Position numbers and translations under genes: made by a program
Assembly: GCA_003290165.1 (NCBI GenBank)
Contig: QNQO01000672.1
Location: forward strand, 248,001-312,000
DNA from: Berberis thunbergii
Lineage: Eukaryota; Streptophyta; Magnoliopsida; Ranunculales; Berberidaceae
Length of the DNA stretch: 64,000 nt
Direction: 5' to 3'
Shown here: one piece after another, positions 12,056 through 23,565 of the stretch
Position numbering within the stretch: position 1 is the stretch's first letter
Layout: the number at the start of each line of letters is the position of its first letter
The notes under the pieces: model-generated
What the model was told of the DNA's origin: nothing
Database searches by the model: none
The model's input: only the letters and a program-made list of their open reading frames with translations

Positions 12056-12610
12056 TGTTGGAGAACCATCAGAACAATGTATAAATTTATTTGAAATAAA
12101 TAATATAACAATACAAATACTATTTGCATTATAAATTGATTACAACGAAATCAAATCAAATCAAATAAATCTACTAACTTGTATTGCAGATAGAGGTTTG
12201 GGAAATCACTATCTTGAATTGGCGGAGTTGGTACGTCTTGATTTGTAGATAAAGGCTAGCGAGTTCGCTATGTCCTACAGACAGAATTCGCCCCTACTCG
12301 GTGCTGTAGTTCTTTAGGCATTTGACTACCAAGATTCAACTATCTAATACCAACGCCATAGGACAAGGGTTTTGGTCTTGGCGAATTTACCGAATGCAAT
12401 CTCTTTTAGAAGTGAAGACGAATGAATTGCTCTAGAAAAAAAAATTAATGTGTTTGAAAATTTTGTTTTTCTCTTCAATATAAATAGAACAAAAAAGTGT
12501 GTTGATCAGACACATCCTTTTTTAATTCAAAAAACACATCGTTTTTCTTTAAATGCAAAAGACACATATTTTCTCTTCAATATTGGTTATTTTCTATACA
12601 AACTCCAACA
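12056..12610 (-). repeat. Copia 5' LTR
   Basis: 555 bp, the partner of 6992-7536. Small indels and scattered substitutions between the two show that the insertion is not recent. Confidence 0.9.
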
Positions 12611-12860
12611 CGAGTTAGTTCAAATGAATTTGGAAAAAGTACATTTGAGGAAAAGGTGAGGAACTGTTTCCGTTTGCGCTGTACATAATACATAGGCCCC
12701 CATCTCCTTAATGTGGCTAGAGTTTTTAACCTGTTATTAACAGCTATCCAAGCTATGAAATTGTCTTGGTCCTTGAACCACAATAAACTGCTCCATTCAC
12801 TGATGTCATTTCTGTCACGAATGAGTAATTCTTCTTGGCCTGAGTCCCCCAGCCTAGTTG
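12611..12860 (-). pseudogene. LINE retrotransposon, zinc-finger RVT part
   Basis: Minus-strand reading gives WFKDQDNFIAWIAVNNRL, LRRWG, then YVLCTAQTETVPHLFLKC, the zf-RVT signature found at the C-terminus of plant LINE pol proteins. It ends at the copia insertion point and resumes at 6991, so both belong to one element. Frames are interrupted. Confidence 0.78.
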
Positions 12861-12970
12861 CTGCCTTGGGGGGGGGGGGGGAAATACACTTTTGCCACCC
12901 CCCCCCCTTTTAAACACCTTTTCCAAAAAGGTTGTTAAAGAAGGGGGCAAAAGTGTATTTTCGCCCCTTC
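12861..12970. mobile_element. Small G/C-tract hairpin (foldback MITE-like)
   Basis: GGGGAAATACACTTTTGCC near 12880 is the inverse of GGGGCAAAAGTGTATTTTCGCCCC near 12944-12968, giving arms of about 25 bp around a 45-bp loop. Long G and C runs make the edges uncertain and no clear target duplication is seen. Confidence 0.5.
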
Positions 12971-14545
12971 AAACAACAACCTCGCTGGCTTTCCTAGGCC
13001 AGGAAGAATTTCGGGTCACGAATAGCTTCATAACTGTTGATAACTCTATTCTACAACATATTTGAAAATTAAATTGAGAAAAAATTGAAAGAAAATAATT
13101 ATCTTCCTTATAATATAACAATACGAACTTGATTAATTTTCTGAACCCAATCATTTAAGGCAATTATGTTACTTGCTTGGGCGGTGAATCTACCATGGTA
13201 GGGCATTAGTAGAGAATTCTTTCCGACTACAGTATGGAATGAATGTTTTTGGGATGGACCAAGGAATTCAATGCTAGCTAGTTGTTTGTCTCTTTTCCTG
13301 CATTCTTGAGAAATCAAATCCCTGCAACCAACACATCAGTAAATTGATTGAGTTGGTCTACTGGTCCTCAAAGATCAATGTCCTTTTACATACCAGACTT
13401 CATTTTCTTCGAGTTACGCCTCTTGATCTAATGACTCAACATCTTTGGTTCAAAAGTAATCTCCTGCTCGCCACCTAATTACAGTGGTATGGCAGTTGGT
13501 GAGACCAGACGCACAGTCCTTGAGATGCAAGCACATAACAACAATATAAAAGAGTATGCATTAACCATATTCTACCCAATTTGTTTCAAAAGTTTTCTCA
13601 ATGGTATGGTTGGCTAGATTGTTACTAAATTGGTTGATTAAATTAACGAACTTAAATATTGTTTAGCCTAGAACAGTGTCCTTCCAAAAATTAGGGTTTC
13701 TTTAATTATCACTTAAATAGGAGAAATCTTATCAAAACATGGCGTTTGATTAGAGAATCGAAAAGAACCTGGGTGCCCTCATCAACTATTGTTTACAGTT
13801 TTGAAAAACTCAAAAGAACAATCTTTTCTTTACAATGAAAAAAAAGGCTGCGACTTTTAGGACTTTTTCACTAAGTTGGAATAATTAATTTGGTTGGGAG
13901 ACACCCTGGTCCTGGTGGTTCCACAGTCTACGCCGGCTTTCGAAATTCGAGAGTCGGCCATGGTGCCAGGGACAACAAAAAGAAGAGAACTCAAATGAGA
14001 GATTTGTGAATTGATGGAGAAGAGATGGAACAAGGCATTGAATTGAATTCTATTTTCTCCTGTTCATCAATCGTAAGGAGTTGGAGTGGGCACGTCAGAA
14101 CTGCTTGCTTCACTACCTTTCTCATCCAGTTTGATTTTCATCTGTGTGGCAGCACTTGGACGAGAGGAAGAGGAGCAGGGTCGTCAGAGTCATACTGGGA
14201 GGAGGGAAGGGAAAAGGAGGCGGCCGGGAAGGGGTGGTGGTGCTTTCAAAACAGATAAAGATGGAGAGGGAGGCGAGGGTTGGAGAGCGGCGTTATCATA
14301 GGTGGACAAAGATGGGGAGAAAGGGGATGGGGCGGTGGTGGCAGGGAGTTTTAATCAGAGAGAGCAAGGATGGAGGAACGGGGAGTGGATTGAGGAGGCT
14401 TTTTTATTTTTATTTTTAAATAACTGTTAGATTTTTCTCGAGGGTAATTTTATCATTTAAATATGTATATTTTGAAATTGTAATATTGATTTATTTTAGG
14501 GATAACCTTCTATTATCTAGTTAATATAGGAGTAAATGCAAGTGA
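12971..14545. other. Spacer; possible unidentified minus-strand exons
   Basis: On the minus strand an open stretch at 13317-13108 begins after a GGTTGCAG-like acceptor and encodes QECRKRDKQLASIEFL and HGRFTAQASNIIALND. Further upstream, a short frame starts with ATG at 13961 (MADSRISKAGVDCGTT). They could be two exons of one unknown gene, but I recognise no family and cannot link them by sequence. 14010-14400 is strongly purine-biased (GAGG/GGTGG) and resembles the inner part of the long-TIR elements further right. A TTTTTCTCGAGGGTAA piece at 14433 fits the same origin. Confidence 0.35.
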
Positions 14546-14578
14546 CCCCCCCCCCCCCCCCCCCCTTTTTTTTTTTTT
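14546..14578. repeat. C20-T13 homopolymer tract
   Basis: A run of about twenty C is followed directly by thirteen T. The exact lengths may be affected by sequencing error. Confidence 0.8.
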
Positions 14579-14625
14579 ATCTATCTCCTCTTGCGGACGG
14601 TGAAGTAGTGATTGGACATACAAAT

Positions 14626-15389
14626 TAGGGTTGGGCATCTCATTTTGTGATTTCGATTTCAATCTCATTTCGTTTGGTCCCAATTTTTTGGGTTCTTTTG
14701 GAATTGATCAAACTCATCATGATTCCGTTTCGTCCCGATCTAGAGTGGGATGAGATCGAAATGTAGATTTTAAATCATCATATCCCGTCTCATCCCGTTC
14801 TAAACTTATTTATTTAATATTTATTATTATTAATTTTAATCAAACTACTCTTCCAAATGAAAGTTTAAGATCTGTTTAAATTAAATCATAACATCTACTA
14901 TTTGAAAATTTGTTTAGATAAAAACTTAAGTTTGAATATTTTAGTCAAAAGATAGAACCATGAAAATTTATACTTTTTCGCATTTTAAATCGGTTATAAG
15001 ACAATTATTTTTAAAGATATTAAAATCAAATGATGGTTTGTTTTTAGTTTTACACTACGAGTTATATATACAACTATTGGTTAGTGTATCACACAAATGA
15101 TGCTTAACATAAAAAATAAAATTAAAAAATTTGTAAATTCATTGGACCATAATTTTACATGACATTTAATATTGTTAAAATGATAATTATATGTACATAA
15201 ATTTGACATTGTTGGTGTATGAGCAATTTGAGATGAAATTTTTTTGTATTCTTCATTGGAAGACTATTTAGTACCCGCTCATCCCGTCCCGAATCAGTTT
15301 GGCGATGAGGTCTATTCCATCCCGATCCTGAACGGAATGGGATAAGAATGGGGTATGTCCCATCTCATCCCGTCCCATGCCCAACCCTA
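14626..15389. mobile_element. hAT-type non-autonomous element, family H1
   Basis: The ends are TAGGGTTGGGCAT and its exact reverse complement ATGCCCAACCCTA. The element is flanked by a perfect 8-bp duplication ATACAAAT (14618-14625 and 15390-15397), which is the hAT signature. Subterminal regions repeat CCCGTCTCATCCCG-like units in opposite orientation. No transposase frame. Two further copies of the family lie at 38547 and 43651. Confidence 0.9.
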
Positions 15390-15479
15390 ATACAAATCCA
15401 ATCTCATGAACCCCATTTGATTTCTCTATTTTCTAGTCCCATTGAATTCAAATCCCTTTCTCTAGGATATTCAACCACC

Positions 15480-15880
15480 AAAACCAATATGGTTTAACAA
15501 AAAATCGATTAAAATCGACCAAACTGATCAAAATCGATCCTATTATTCGGTTCGATTTTGATTTTAAGAAATTCAAAGCCAATATTGTCGGTTTAGTTTT
15601 TTATTTTTATGTGATTTTAATTGACAACACCGAACCGATCAAATATATATAAAAATAGTATATATTTTATATAAAATAGTATATATTTTATATAAAAATA
15701 ATATAATATGTTTAAAATAGTCGATTAGTTTGATTTTATGTCGATTTCAGTCGGTCACTTCGGTTTATAGTTTACATAAATTAAAATCGATTCGGTTTCA
15801 ATTTTTTTTTCAAACCGACCAAAGTCAATTCAATTATCAGTTTAGATGAAAACCCGAACCGTCAATCGATTTTCAACCGT
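15480..15880. mobile_element. Degenerate MITE related to the element at 29397
   Basis: Collinear with the reverse complement of 29397-29725. Shared segments include AAATCGATTAAAATCGACC-like arms, a TATATATTTTATATAAAA core and TTTAAAATAGTC. The right arm still ends in CGATTTTCAACC; the left terminus and target duplication are no longer clear. Confidence 0.65.
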
Positions 15881-16451
15881 AAAAACCAATCAAACCCATT
15901 GTTTTCTCCTATACCGAAAAATTTAACTTCTCTTTCTATCTAGTTACAGACCTTGAGATAAATTAATAACTATCAAAACTTGTTATTATAGTCATTAAAA
16001 ACACTATTCCTATCGGATAATCAAATTGTTGTGTTGATACAGGCATAGAAGAATATCACACGGAAGCACACTTCTGATCAGATTGTTCCTCGGCCTTCGT
16101 GCAACAATGCACTCCCTATTTTGGGTTAAGACATTAATAAGCACTTAAAGGATTAAGAAATAGAGTTTCGATGAAGCTACAATTAGTTAGAGACTTTAAA
16201 TTACTTAAATACCCTTCCCTATTTTGGACTCCCTTACACAGCAGAGAAAAAACTTAAAACATGACGACATCACTGGGCTCCCTCATGTAAATTGGGTTTA
16301 AATAAGATTCTCTTAAATAGCTAGTTCACCAATAGATTCCATTCAATAGGCTCTAATAGTTCTTCTGATAGATAAATAGTGTAGGGATCACAACTAGACG
16401 CTCTAATATTATACAAAGTCATTAAAATCCCATATAAGCCAATAAGCAAAT
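15881..16451. other. Spacer without recognisable features
   Basis: AT-rich; no coding frame, repeat or inverted ends that I can support. Confidence 0.5.
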
Positions 16452-16948
16452 CGATGCATGAGGGTTTTTAGGATTTTTAATTTGGGCTTCTAGGGTTTTT
16501 AATTTGCTCTCAAAGTTATTTACAAAATAATTTATTCGTAATCTTTCAATTTAATTAGGAGTCTTTTTAGTTTTCTTTTATGATTAGACTTTACTTTTTA
16601 TTTTAGGAATAAACTTCTTGTTATTTTAGCATTTGATTCTATTTTTTCTTTCAGGAATAGGCAGTTTCCTTTTAAGATTAGGCTTTACTTTTTCTTTTAA
16701 GAATAAACTGCTTGTTATTTTAGTATTTGATTCTACTTTTTCTTTTAGGAATATGATGCTTATTATTCAAGTTATTTGAGCACTATAAATAGAGATATTT
16801 CTCAATATTGTAAGAGACATTTGATTTTGATAAATTTAATTGAACATTGGAGTATTTCTCTGTATTTTGGGCAATTATCTTGTGTTCTTCTCTGTTGATT
16901 ATTTGTTAGAAATAGCCTGCAGGATAATCGTTATTCTGCCCGACGTCA
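16452..16948 (+). repeat. Gypsy 5' LTR
   Basis: 497 bp, matches 18562-19063. Contains several copies of a TTTTAGGAATA-type motif and a CACTATAAATAGAGA putative TATA region near 16782-16797. Confidence 0.88.
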
Positions 16949-16950
16949 AT

Positions 16951-16962
16951 TGGTATCAGAGC
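16951..16962 (+). other. Primer-binding site (tRNA-iMet)
   Basis: TGGTATCAGAGC two bases after the LTR end. Confidence 0.9.
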
Positions 16963-16998
16963 TTCTACATTTTCTTGGGGTGTGGCTTCATCAGTTTC

Positions 16999-18500
16999 TA
17001 TGGCTGGTGGTCGTGGTCGTCGCGAGCAGGTTCCGAACGAAAAAGTCCCAAACTGTGATCGTAACGTCCAGGATGTAATGATTGATGATTTACAGAGGCA
17101 AGTTGTAGAGTTAACCCAGCGTCTAATGGCGCATGATTTCAGTAATCGTGAGATGAAAGATCACGATTCTGATTCAAGTTTCGAAAATTCGTATCACAAT
17201 CGTGCTTGATTCTAAGATTGCCGTGGTAGGGAGTACCGTCATGGAAACCTCAAATTCAATGTGGATCTGCTCGAGTTTTCTAGTACGTTACAGGGCGAAG
17301 GATTTATCAATTGGTTGTATAAAGTAGAATGCATTTTTGAGTATAAGGAAGTCCCAGATTGTGTCAGGGTGAAATTGATCGCCATCAAATTCAAAGGAAG
17401 AGCATCTGCGTGGTGGGAGCAGTTGAAGCGAGCACGAGACAGGCAGGGCAAGGGCAAGATCATTGATTGAGAGAAGATGAAGGATCACTTCCTTCATTTC
17501 AGCTACACTCAAACCTTATTTCAGCGACTTCACTCGTTGAATACCGTTTTGGAAACATACCAGCGTGCACTTGTTGTGGAAAAATAGTAAAGCAGGAGGT
17601 CAATAATCAGAAGTGATCAAAGTGGTTGGCCAGTTCGCCCTCAAGAATTTCGTCCTGCCCAGCAGCCACCGCAGGGTAATTCTAACTCAAATATTAGATG
17701 TTTCAGATGTGGTGAACATGGACATAGAGCGATTTAGTGCAGGAGGCTTGTTTTTCAGAAGGGTAACGATCTCCTAATTGAGAAAGACATGGTAGATGAA
17801 ACTAAGGAGCTTGGAGAGCCTGTGTATGACACTGATAAAAATGGGATGTGTTGTATGGAGATCGCCATGAGACTCTGGTCGTTCGTAAGAGTCTACTGAC
17901 CCCCAAGGACGATTCAGGAGACGATTGATTGAAAACTAATATTTTCCACACGACCTGCACAGTTGCAGATAAAGTCCGCAAGATGATCATTGACAGTGAC
18001 AGTTGTGAGAATGTAGTGTCAGAAGAGGTTGTCCAAAAACTGCAGTTGAAAACAGATCATCATCCCAAGCCGTACAAATTATTGTGGCTGAATAAAGGCA
18101 GTGAGGTAACAGTAGATAGGCGATGCCTAGTGTTTTTTCGATTGGCGAGAAATATTTTGATAATGCTTGGTGTGATATTGTGTCTATGGATGCTTGTCAT
18201 GTATTGTTAGGCAGACCTTGGCAGTATGATCGCAGTGTTATTCATGATGGGTAGAAAACTAAATATTCCCTTAGCATCAAAAGGAAGAAGATTGTGTTGC
18301 CATCTCGTCGAGAAATGATCATTCCTACCCCGGTAACCAATAACACTAACTTGCTTTCTATGTCCAGGTTTTGGGTGGGATTGAACGTGGAGACGTGGTC
18401 TATGCTCTGCTGCCTTGTGAGAATAGTGCTGCAGAGGTGCAACAACTGCTAGCAGAGTTTTCTGACCTGATACCAGAGGATCTTCCTCCTGGGTTGCCGC
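16999..18500 (+). pseudogene. Gypsy gag-protease remnant
   Basis: Starts at ATG 16999 (MAGGRGRREQ), then a coiled-coil-like QRQVVELTQRLMAH segment and the retrotransposon gag core with GRASAWWEQLKR at about 17390-17430. The zinc knuckle CFRCGEHGHR is at 17698-17730. The protease follows at 17970-18200, with an active site reading D-S-D where the family has D-T/S/N-G. Stops at about 17208, 17468, 17587 and 17737 break it. It is about 75-80 percent identical by eye to the gag at 36239-35620. The end joins the sequence preceding the 3' LTR, so no polymerase is encoded. Confidence 0.85.
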
Positions 18501-18561
18501 TAGAGGATTCTGATGAAACTGTTGTGAACTCGAGGGCGAGTTTTTTCCAACCCGGGGCGAC

Positions 18562-19063
18562 TGATGCAGGAGAGTTTCTAGGGTTCCTAATTTGAGTTTC
18601 TAGGTTCTTAATTTGTTCTCAAAGTTATTTACTAAATAACTTATTCGTAATCTTTCAATTTAATTAGGAGTCTTTTTTGTTTCTTTTTAGGATTAAGTTT
18701 TACTTTTTATTTTAGGAATATGTTGTTTGTTATTTTAATATTTGATTCTTTTTTTTTCTTTTAGGAATATGCAGTTTCTTTTTAGGATTATGTTTTACTT
18801 TTTTTTTTTTTTTAGGAATAGACTGTTTATTATTTTAGTATTTGATTATACTTTTTCTTTTATGGATATGCTGTTTATTATTCAATTTATTTGAGCACTA
18901 TAAATAGAGATCTTTCTCAATATTGTAAGAGACCTTTGATTTTGATAATTTTAATTGAACATTAGAGTATTTCTCTGTGTTTTGGATAATTCTCTTGTGT
19001 GATTTCTTATGGATTATCTGTTAAAACTAGCATGCAGGATAATCGTTATTCTACTTGACATCA
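18562..19063 (+). repeat. Gypsy 3' LTR
   Basis: 502 bp partner of 16452-16948; ends in GACATCA. Confidence 0.88.
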
Positions 19064-19189
19064 CAAATCTCAAGACCCATGTAATTGGAGAAACTCTAAT
19101 CTTAAACCACTTTCAGACACTTCAGTCGTAGGAGTAAACAATGTATTGTGTAAGATAATTCTTGATCTTATGTTTCTGGGTATGCCAAT

Positions 19190-19384
19190 TCAGGGGTAAC
19201 CTGTTATCCGAACAGTTGAACTTGAACGGCTTGTTTTCCGAGCAGCCTGAGACGTGGCCCTGGTGAAGTACAGCGACAACAAACACGGCGCCAGCTATAA
19301 ATACACCTTTCCTTAATGAATCACAAGTTAAATTCTGTGCATAAAGGTACCCCTGTACACGCTTCTGCAACCAGAAAAGTTAAC
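19190..19384 (-). pseudogene. DUF1218 pseudogene exon 3
   Basis: Follows CTGGCAG. Two internal deletions: one removes about 15 codons after LTFLVAEAC, the other removes part of the last membrane helix. The C-terminal Ser/Thr-rich tail is readable to the TGA at 19190-19192. Confidence 0.82.
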
Positions 19385-19718
19385 CTGCCAGAAAAAAGTC
19401 CATGTTAAATACAGTTAAACCCAGAATCACACGAGAAACTCAATACTTTGACAAGTAGAGTCTATACATTTCACTAAAGAAAGTTGTTATTTCCCCCTTC
19501 CATGTTTGAACAAGTAAATGATGTAGAATACTTTTTTGGAAAAGAATGGGCATTTTAATTAAAAAAATAAATGTCAGTTGAAGGAAATACAAGATAATCA
19601 GTGTAGATATGTTATCGGATTTTAAGTACAGAAAACTATCATATGAACACCATACGAAACTCAATTCCATTAAGTGGTAATGAAACATGAAACCTCAAAC
19701 TGCAGAAAGAGACCTCAC

Positions 19719-19904
19719 CATGAAAAGATAAAATAAATGGAGTGCTCGGTTCCCACCTGGAGCTAAAGGCCTCCCAAAACACATGCATTTAGTGACACCC
19801 AGAAGAAGTGATTCACTTGAAAGAAGATATAAAAATGAGCCAACTCCATAGCCGGTTGCAATATCAGAATTGTAAACACAGTAGGTTTTATTAAAATCGA
19901 TCGT
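19719..19904 (-). pseudogene. DUF1218 pseudogene exon 2
   Basis: Starts after CACAG with TIDFNKTYCVYNSD and carries the cysteine-rich TKCMCFGRPL loop. A deletion of a few bases after NRA shifts the frame; reading resumes as IYFIFSW, with the TGG codon split across the GTGAGG donor. Confidence 0.82.
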
Positions 19905-21298
19905 CTGTGACAATTTCACACTGTCATGCAAAGAGCCCACCACATATTAATGGAGCAGAAAAACAATACAAACAATGACAAGAATCATAAGAATAGCAAA
20001 TCCAGATGATGGATATAATGTTAAACAGAGCATGCACACCATACCTATATAAACCAAACATCAGACATTATGCTTGCTTAGGTCATGCAATCAAAGCATC
20101 AAACTGTATAGGATAACAAAAGCTGTGAGCTCTACAAATGCAACTCAAACACTATAACTTGGATAGAAGGATCCCTTAAAGACTTCTTCATCAGCCATTA
20201 TCATCTGGATAGAAAAATTGGTAATCCAATTCTAGGAACTAAAGCAAATCGCTGGGAATGGCCAAACAGTATCCTACGCCCATACTACATAAAAGCAGCT
20301 TTTACTATGACTTTTCCAGCTGTGATTCGCTAATCAGTATGTCTCTCTTCCTATCAATCAGAAATCTTGATGCACCAAGTAGCGCAAGTGCAATGCAATT
20401 TAAAGAAAATTCTGACAATAAGATAGTTCAGTTGATGCCCGATAGAAGTCCCAACTACAAGTACATGTGCCTTCCAAAAAAAAACCTACAAGTACATGCA
20501 ACAATCTTCTACATGGTCTAAGAGTTTAAGGACCTTGTTTGTCACCTTAAGTTTTCATCCTTCATACTTACATGATTAATCACCACCAACAATTGAAGAA
20601 AAATAAATAAATATCAAAATGCTGGGTATGAGAATCAAACCCATGCACTTTTATTGGAGATTGATTGAAGATAAGACATAAATACTAACTTTAAGTCTCA
20701 ACCATTAGATGAAATGAATTTCAACCATTAGATGAAACTCTCTTAGTGCTTTAAGTTCTATGCGATCCGTTAGATTCATATATTTAAGTAAATCTTAACC
20801 GTATTTTATCTCCAACCTCAAACACCATTTTGATTTGTATGTAATATATATTGAGTTTTGCAACGAATCATACGATATATGATACTTTGCGATACATATA
20901 TCTTAAATTTAAGTTTCCGATGTACAAGACGGTAAACATTTGATAACTATGGTTATAACAGTGGACATAGGTTTGTGTATGCACAACGCATCAACATTAA
21001 GCAACTCTTGCTGACATCTTCGGTCAATACGTTTGCAACATGGTCAAATGTGCTAAGAAGATAAGGTGTTCAAGTCAAGTGTTAGTGTTGTCCTCAGAAT
21101 TGCTAAGATAAGAGTAAATAAGGTTTTAATTGCCTTTGGTAGTGTTCAAACCTTGGACTTGTGATACAATTTTCCATAAGTCTTACTAATGTGCATGGTT
21201 TTGCCATGACAATCTAGCCTATGGGTACCAACCTTTTTATAAGTGATCCCAACTACTCAACCATAGACTTCACTGGTAAAAACTCATAAATTAAATTA
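19905..21298. other. Intron 1 sequence without recognised elements
   Basis: AT-rich; a short duplicated phrase (AACCATTAGATGAAA) near 20700-20735. No genes or clear mobile element ends. Confidence 0.5.
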
Positions 21299-23556
21299 GA
21301 GTTATGTGTTATTTTCCCCCATGATAAATAGCTAATTGAGATATGCCCCCTTCTCTAATCCGTATTGCACTTACCACTTAAGACTAGCGCTCAACGTGTC
21401 TTGACCGTCTATTTTCAAAATAGATGACCAAAATACCCTTGACAAATCATATGTTTAGATTGACTGTTTCGTATCTCGAACATCTCATCTCGAAGAAAAT
21501 TCTAGGGCCCAACTGAAATCATAATCATATCTCGAGGAAAATTCAACAGTTGATAACAATTTATATCTCAAACATCTCATCTCGAATAAAATCGTAGGGT
21601 CCAGTTGAAATCATATACAAATCTCGAAGAAAATCATAAGGAAAAAATTAAATCATATACGCATCTTGAGAGAAATCTCATCGTTGTTAAAAAAAACTCC
21701 CCCTCCTTCATCCTTCATTCTCCACAGTTTCACAACCTTGCCGCCACCTCCCCTTCCTCTTCTTCCCTCCTTCCTCCCCCTTCTTCGTCATCTGTTTTGC
21801 AGCCTTATCGCCACCTCCCCTTTCTCCCCCTCCCTCCTCCCCCTTCTTCCTCCTCCTCCCCTTTTTCTGTAAATCACTCCCAAGGTAGCAAAACAAGACA
21901 AAAATAAGAAGCCTAGAAGCAAAACTTACAAGAAGATGCAATACAACAAGTGTTTCGCCACCACTGGTATATGCACGTCTTTCTTTTATCTCATGCACAT
22001 TTTAGCACCCACCCCCTTGGTTACCCAAACTAGTAGTGACTCACTCTTAATCTATCTACAATTAGGAAACTAGAAAGAGAAGAAGACTAACTTTACTAAA
22101 GATAGTAGTTTGTCACTTTGTTTCTTTTCCATCGAGGATTTAGCATTAGTAATTATATGCGCATGTTAGCAACCCCTCCCCACATTAGATTGCATTGTTA
22201 CTTCTCTTTCTTTAATTGATAGGGGTTGGATCATGAGCAACCAATGTGATGAAACCAGTGATCACTTTTAAAAAAGTGTTGTGTTATCAAAAGCATTTGG
22301 ACTAGATGTATGGGACAATATGAACTTTGGAGTTCCAATATTCAAGGCAGCGTTGCAGAGTAGATATCAGGTTGAGGGCTCTTTCAGTTCAATTGAAATA
22401 TAGCTCTGGAACCAAAGAAGGGAGGAGGGAAGAGGCGGTAGGAATTTACAGAAAAGGGGGAAGAGGAGGAAGAAGGGGGAGGAGGAAGGAAAAGGGAGGA
22501 TGGGTGGCGACAGGGCTGCAAAACAGGGGAGGAAGAATTGTGAAGTTAAAACGGCGTTATAATGCCGATATAACTCTTAACGGGAGTGAACCGTTATGTC
22601 ATGACATTTTTATGTTATGGTATCACAACTCTGATATAACAACGTTATATAACCGTTATTGAGATAAAGTTTTTTTCTTCTTTTCAATAACCCCGTTTTA
22701 ACGTTTTGTTTTAATACATTAAAAAAAATACAAATCGAACGAGAACCCTAGACTCATAGGAAAGGAATTGAGCTAGCCGTCACCAATTGACTGAGAACCA
22801 GACCTCGTCGTTTGATCGTCAACGAGAGTAGAAGAAGGAAAGAAGACGAAAAGTCGATCACACTTTCTGTTGGGATCTCACTCTCAAGGGAAAGTGTTTT
22901 TATTAATTTTTTTTTTTGAATTTAATATTATGAATATGATTTACTTTTTTTTACTATAATACATTAATACTTTATAAGAGTATTAAAAAAAACTATTTCG
23001 TTATATACCGTTATAACCTATAACGCTCTTGGACCATTATGAGTCCATTATCTGTTTTAACTGCATAGGGAAGAATGGGGAGGAGTAAAGAGGAAGGAGA
23101 AAGGGGGAAGTGGCGACAGGGCTGCGAAACAGAGGATGAAGACGGGGAAGAGGAGGCGGAAAAAGGGAACTTTTTTTAACAAACGTTAGTTTTTCCTCAA
23201 GATCCCTATATAATTTAATTTGGCCCCTATGATTTTTTCGAGATGTGTTTATGATTTCAATTAGACCCTAGGATTTTATTTGAGATAAGATGTTTAAGAT
23301 ACAATTTTTTTTTATCAACTGTTGAATTTTTCTCAAGATATGATTAGTATTTTAGTTGGATCATATGATTTTCTTCGAGATACGAAACAATCAATCTCAA
23401 CCTGTGATTTGTCAAGGGTATTTTGATCAACTATTTTGAAAACTAGCAGTTTAGGCACATTGACCGATAGTCTTAAGAGGTAAATGCAATACGGATTAAA
23501 GAAAGGGGCAAATCACAATTAGCTATTTATTATAGAGGGCAAATAGCAATTAACCC
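21299..23556. mobile_element. Mutator-like element with ~390-bp inverted repeats (family A, copy 1)
   Basis: The left arm (21299-about 21690) and right arm (about 23165-23556) are inverted copies, starting GAGTTATGTG and GGGTTAATTG and sharing AATAGCTAATTG, TAATCCGTATTGCA, CAAAATACCCTTGACAAATCA and repeated TATCTCGAAGAAAAT motifs. The flanking 9-mers ATTAAATTA (21290-21298) and ATTAAATTG (23557-23565) agree at 8 of 9, the duplication length of Mutator elements. The interior holds pyrimidine-rich CCGCCACCTCCCC-type segments near the left arm and their inverse near the right arm, around a central non-repeated region (22540-23065). No transposase is encoded. Confidence 0.9.
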
Positions 23557-23565
23557 ATTAAATTG

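Larger units (their letters stand above)
6992..12610 (-). mobile_element. Ty1-copia LTR retrotransposon, complete but decayed
   Basis: Two LTRs in direct orientation (6992-7536 and 12056-12610), each running TGTTGGAGAA to CTCCAACA, enclose a minus-strand gag-pol of copia order (gag, protease, integrase, reverse transcriptase, RNase H). The flanking pentamers CAAGT and CGAGT differ at one base and are the likely target duplication. The flanks are two halves of one LINE, which independently confirms the insertion. The space between the 5' LTR (12056) and the gag start codon (12037-12039) is only about 16 bp and holds no recognisable primer-binding site. Confidence 0.9.
16452..19063 (+). mobile_element. 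Ty3-gypsy element with large pol deletion
   Basis: LTRs 16452-16948 and 18562-19063 (about 500 bp; ends YGATGCA and GACRTCA) flank an internal region of only 1.6 kb. The target duplication is a perfect CAAAT (16447-16451 and 19064-19068). The primer-binding site TGGTATCAGAGC, complementary to initiator tRNA-Met, is at 16951-16962. Gag and protease remain; reverse transcriptase, RNase H and integrase are missing. The junction lies near 18500, where the sequence jumps to the last 50 bp before the 3' LTR; the same 50 bp are recognisable at 32903-32950 in the related minus-strand element. Confidence 0.9.

Noticed and set aside
14020..14420. Arg/Gly-rich small proteins in three frames
   Set aside because: Purine-biased low-complexity DNA open in several frames at once, without family resemblance.
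21605..21998. Pro/Ser-rich frames on the plus strand and Gly/Arg/Lys-rich frames on the minus strand
   Set aside because: Pyrimidine-rich interior of the Mutator-like element; composition artefact. The same type occurs at 28122-28433 and 40205-40597.
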